Below are positions 62,275 through 64,000 of a stretch of DNA of 64,000 nucleotides, in pieces (position 1 is the stretch's first letter; each line of letters begins with the position of its first letter). The stretch is from assembly GCA_023548195.1 (NCBI GenBank), contig JAJHZJ010000014.1, positions 16,875,718 to 16,939,717 on the forward strand, read 5' to 3'. A program made the position numbers and the translations under genes. Origin of the DNA: Bettongia penicillata ogilbyi. Taxonomy: Eukaryota > Chordata > Mammalia > Diprotodontia > Potoroidae. Below the pieces are notes generated by a model. The model saw only the letters and a list, made by a program, of their open reading frames with translations, did no database searches and had not been told where the DNA came from.

Positions 62275-63365
62275 TCTTAAACCCTCTTCACTGTCAATTC
62301 TGACCTTATCATTCAACTTACACTACTCTAAAGTTACCAATAAGCTCTTAGTTATTAAACCTATTGTCCTCTTCTTGATCTTTATTCCTTTTTAACTTTC
62401 TATGGTATCTGACATTGTCTTTCTGGATGACCTTCTCTCTGGTTTTCATGACTCTACTCTCTCTGGGTTCTAGCTTACCTACTTGACCATTCCTTTTCCT
62501 CAACCTTCATCCACACCATCCCTACTAAGTGTAGGTGTTCCCCATGGCTCTCTCCTGGGTTCTCTTCTCTTCATGCTTTCTTACTTGATAATATGGTCAT
62601 TTTCCATGGATTTAATTAGCACCTCTAAGCAGGTGATTCTCAGATCTATTTCTTCAGCCCTCATTGGTCTCCTGTGCTCCAGGTTGTCAACTACTGTATA
62701 TGAGACATTTCAAACTTGATGATGTCCCATACACACCTGAATCTAAACATTATCCTTCCCATAAAATCATCCCCTCTCCTAAATGGACCTATGGCTATCA
62801 AGGCCATACTGCAGTCTCTTGAGTTCACACCAATGCACTGTTGCCACCATCAACTCCCCTCTCTCAGTCCCTCCACGTTTCCAATCACTTGTCAAATCTT
62901 CTAATTTCTTTCTCAGCATCCCTCAAATAAATCCAGTCACACAGCCACAACCATAGTTATAGCACTTACCAACTCTTGTCTGGGCTACTACAAAGTCTTC
63001 TAATTGCTTTCCCTCTTTCAAGTCTCCTCTCAAATCCATACATTTTACGATTCAAGGCCTACTTGCTGTCTCTTATACAGGATATATCAAATGCTTCTTT
63101 ATGTCAGAATGTGCTTCCCAACTTAAGACTATTAGAATCCCTGGTTTCCATTAAAACTCCATTTAAGAGCTTCTTCTTCCAAAGAGGCCTTTTCCAGTCT
63201 ACCCAACTACCAGAGTCCTCCTTTTTAAGTTCCCTTCCAATGAGTACTTATCCTGTATATATTGGTTTATACATGTCTCCTTCATTAAAATTTCTTAAGT
63301 GCAGTACTGTTTTTACTTTTTATTTATATCCCTAGTATTTAACATAGAACTCAGTAAGTTTTCTG
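62275..63365 (+). mobile_element. L2 LINE, RT-downstream and 3' region
   Basis: Blocks in L2 order: taccaataagctcttagtta (62336), ggtgttccccatggctctct, ctcagatctatttcttcagc, cccatacacacctgaatct, cttgtctgggctactacaaa, tacttgctgtctcttataca, and ending cctagtatttaacatagaac, tcagtaagttttctgattga. Confidence 0.8.
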
Positions 63366-63479
63366 ATTGATCAAAGGAGTTTTTAAAAAGTCAGAAAAAT
63401 AGACAAGTAAGGCTGACTACATAAAACAAGAAAAAGAAGCCTATAGCAACAATAACTTGATAGACGACACATTCAAGAT

Positions 63480-64000
63480 GGTTTTAAGTGTACTTAAAAG
63501 CTCTTTCCTAGGCCCCACACTATTTTCTCATTTTTCTCTTTCCGTTACTCAACGTTTAAAACATCTCATCCACCACTCTCATCTTTCAAATTGCTCATTG
63601 ATGGCAAAGGCACTAAACCATTCTACCAATCTTCCAGGTTCATAACCTAGGCATTATCCTCACCTCCTTACGTACCCTCACCCCATATCCAATCAGTTTC
63701 CAAATTCCATCATTTCTATCTCCATAATATTGGTCACATTTCGCCCATTCTCCCAGGCCACCACCCAGTTCAGACCCTCATTACCTTTTCTCCTTACTTA
63801 CTGCGATGGCGAATTGGTCTCCCTGTCTCAAGTCTTTCCCCATTCCATTTCATCTTTCAAGGATTGGATCATTTTTGTTGTTCAGTCCTTTGAGGCCTGC
63901 CTTTTCTTGAGGCCATATGGGGTGCCTCCCTAGAGTTTCCCCTCATCATCAAGAGAATTTTCTTCTTCAGCATCAAGACTCCTCTTTTCCTTACAAAATA
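63480..64000 (+). mobile_element. L2 LINE fragment, runs off the window edge
   Basis: catctcatccaccactctca, ggttcataacctaggcatta, ccccatatccaatcagtttc, aattggtctccctgtctcaa match the L2 3' half. It starts over again relative to the L2 just left of it, so it is a separate copy. Confidence 0.75.

Noticed and set aside
62976..63335. 119-codon + strand frame
   Set aside because: Lies inside an L2 3' region; composition is typical of C/T-rich L2 DNA.

Overview
The window looks like intronic DNA from a marsupial (metatherian) mammal. It is AT-rich and dominated by interspersed repeats: half-L1 (HAL1) and L1 elements, tRNA-headed SINEs whose 5' end reads ggggcagctaggtag, MIR-like SINEs, L2, CR1/L3-like LINEs and RTE-like LINEs. 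The only cellular gene supported is a fragment of RALGAPA1 on the minus strand. No rRNA, functional tRNA, CRISPR array, operon or plasmid-like feature is visible. The species cannot be fixed from the sequence.

Gene layer: four consecutive RALGAPA1 coding exons lie on the minus strand, in transcription order 44015-43151, 40511-40440, 16607-16484 and 15329-15174. All acceptors are AG, all donors GT, and the reading phases join without a gap, giving about 404 codons. They cover the region before the Rap/Ran-GAP-type domain and the first part of that domain. The exon that should carry the catalytic Asn thumb was not found below 15174, so the gene runs out of the window at both ends. Introns are 2.6 kb, 23.8 kb and 1.15 kb.

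Repeat layer, left to right: 1-7.8 kb is a decayed RTE-like reverse transcriptase (+ strand) split by two HAL1 insertions. 8-14.8 kb holds L1, L2, SINE and MIR pieces. 17.3-22.6 kb is an old minus-strand L1/HAL1-type element split by a younger + strand HAL1. 22.7-27.3 kb holds antisense CR1/L3, L1 and L2. 27.7-31.6 kb is a second decayed endonuclease/RT retrotransposon. 31.7-32.7 kb is a processed pseudogene of HSD17B8 on the minus strand. 33.3-37.4 kb is L2 with a three-level nest (L2, antisense L1, short RTE-derived element). 42.8 kb holds a hAT-like MITE. 45.0 and 49.5 kb hold solo-LTR-like sequences. 46-60.7 kb holds further HAL1 and L1 pieces, one L1 with a clear target-site duplication. 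62.3-64 kb is L2.

The most interesting signal is a set of ORF1-only HAL1 copies that fall into two structural classes. Some retain a stretch of L1 ORF2 C-terminal sequence at a shared junction and some lack it. One copy has an almost complete ORF1 broken by a single nonsense codon. A short element near 36.4 kb seems to keep both ends of the retrotransposon at 27.7-31.6 kb without its body.
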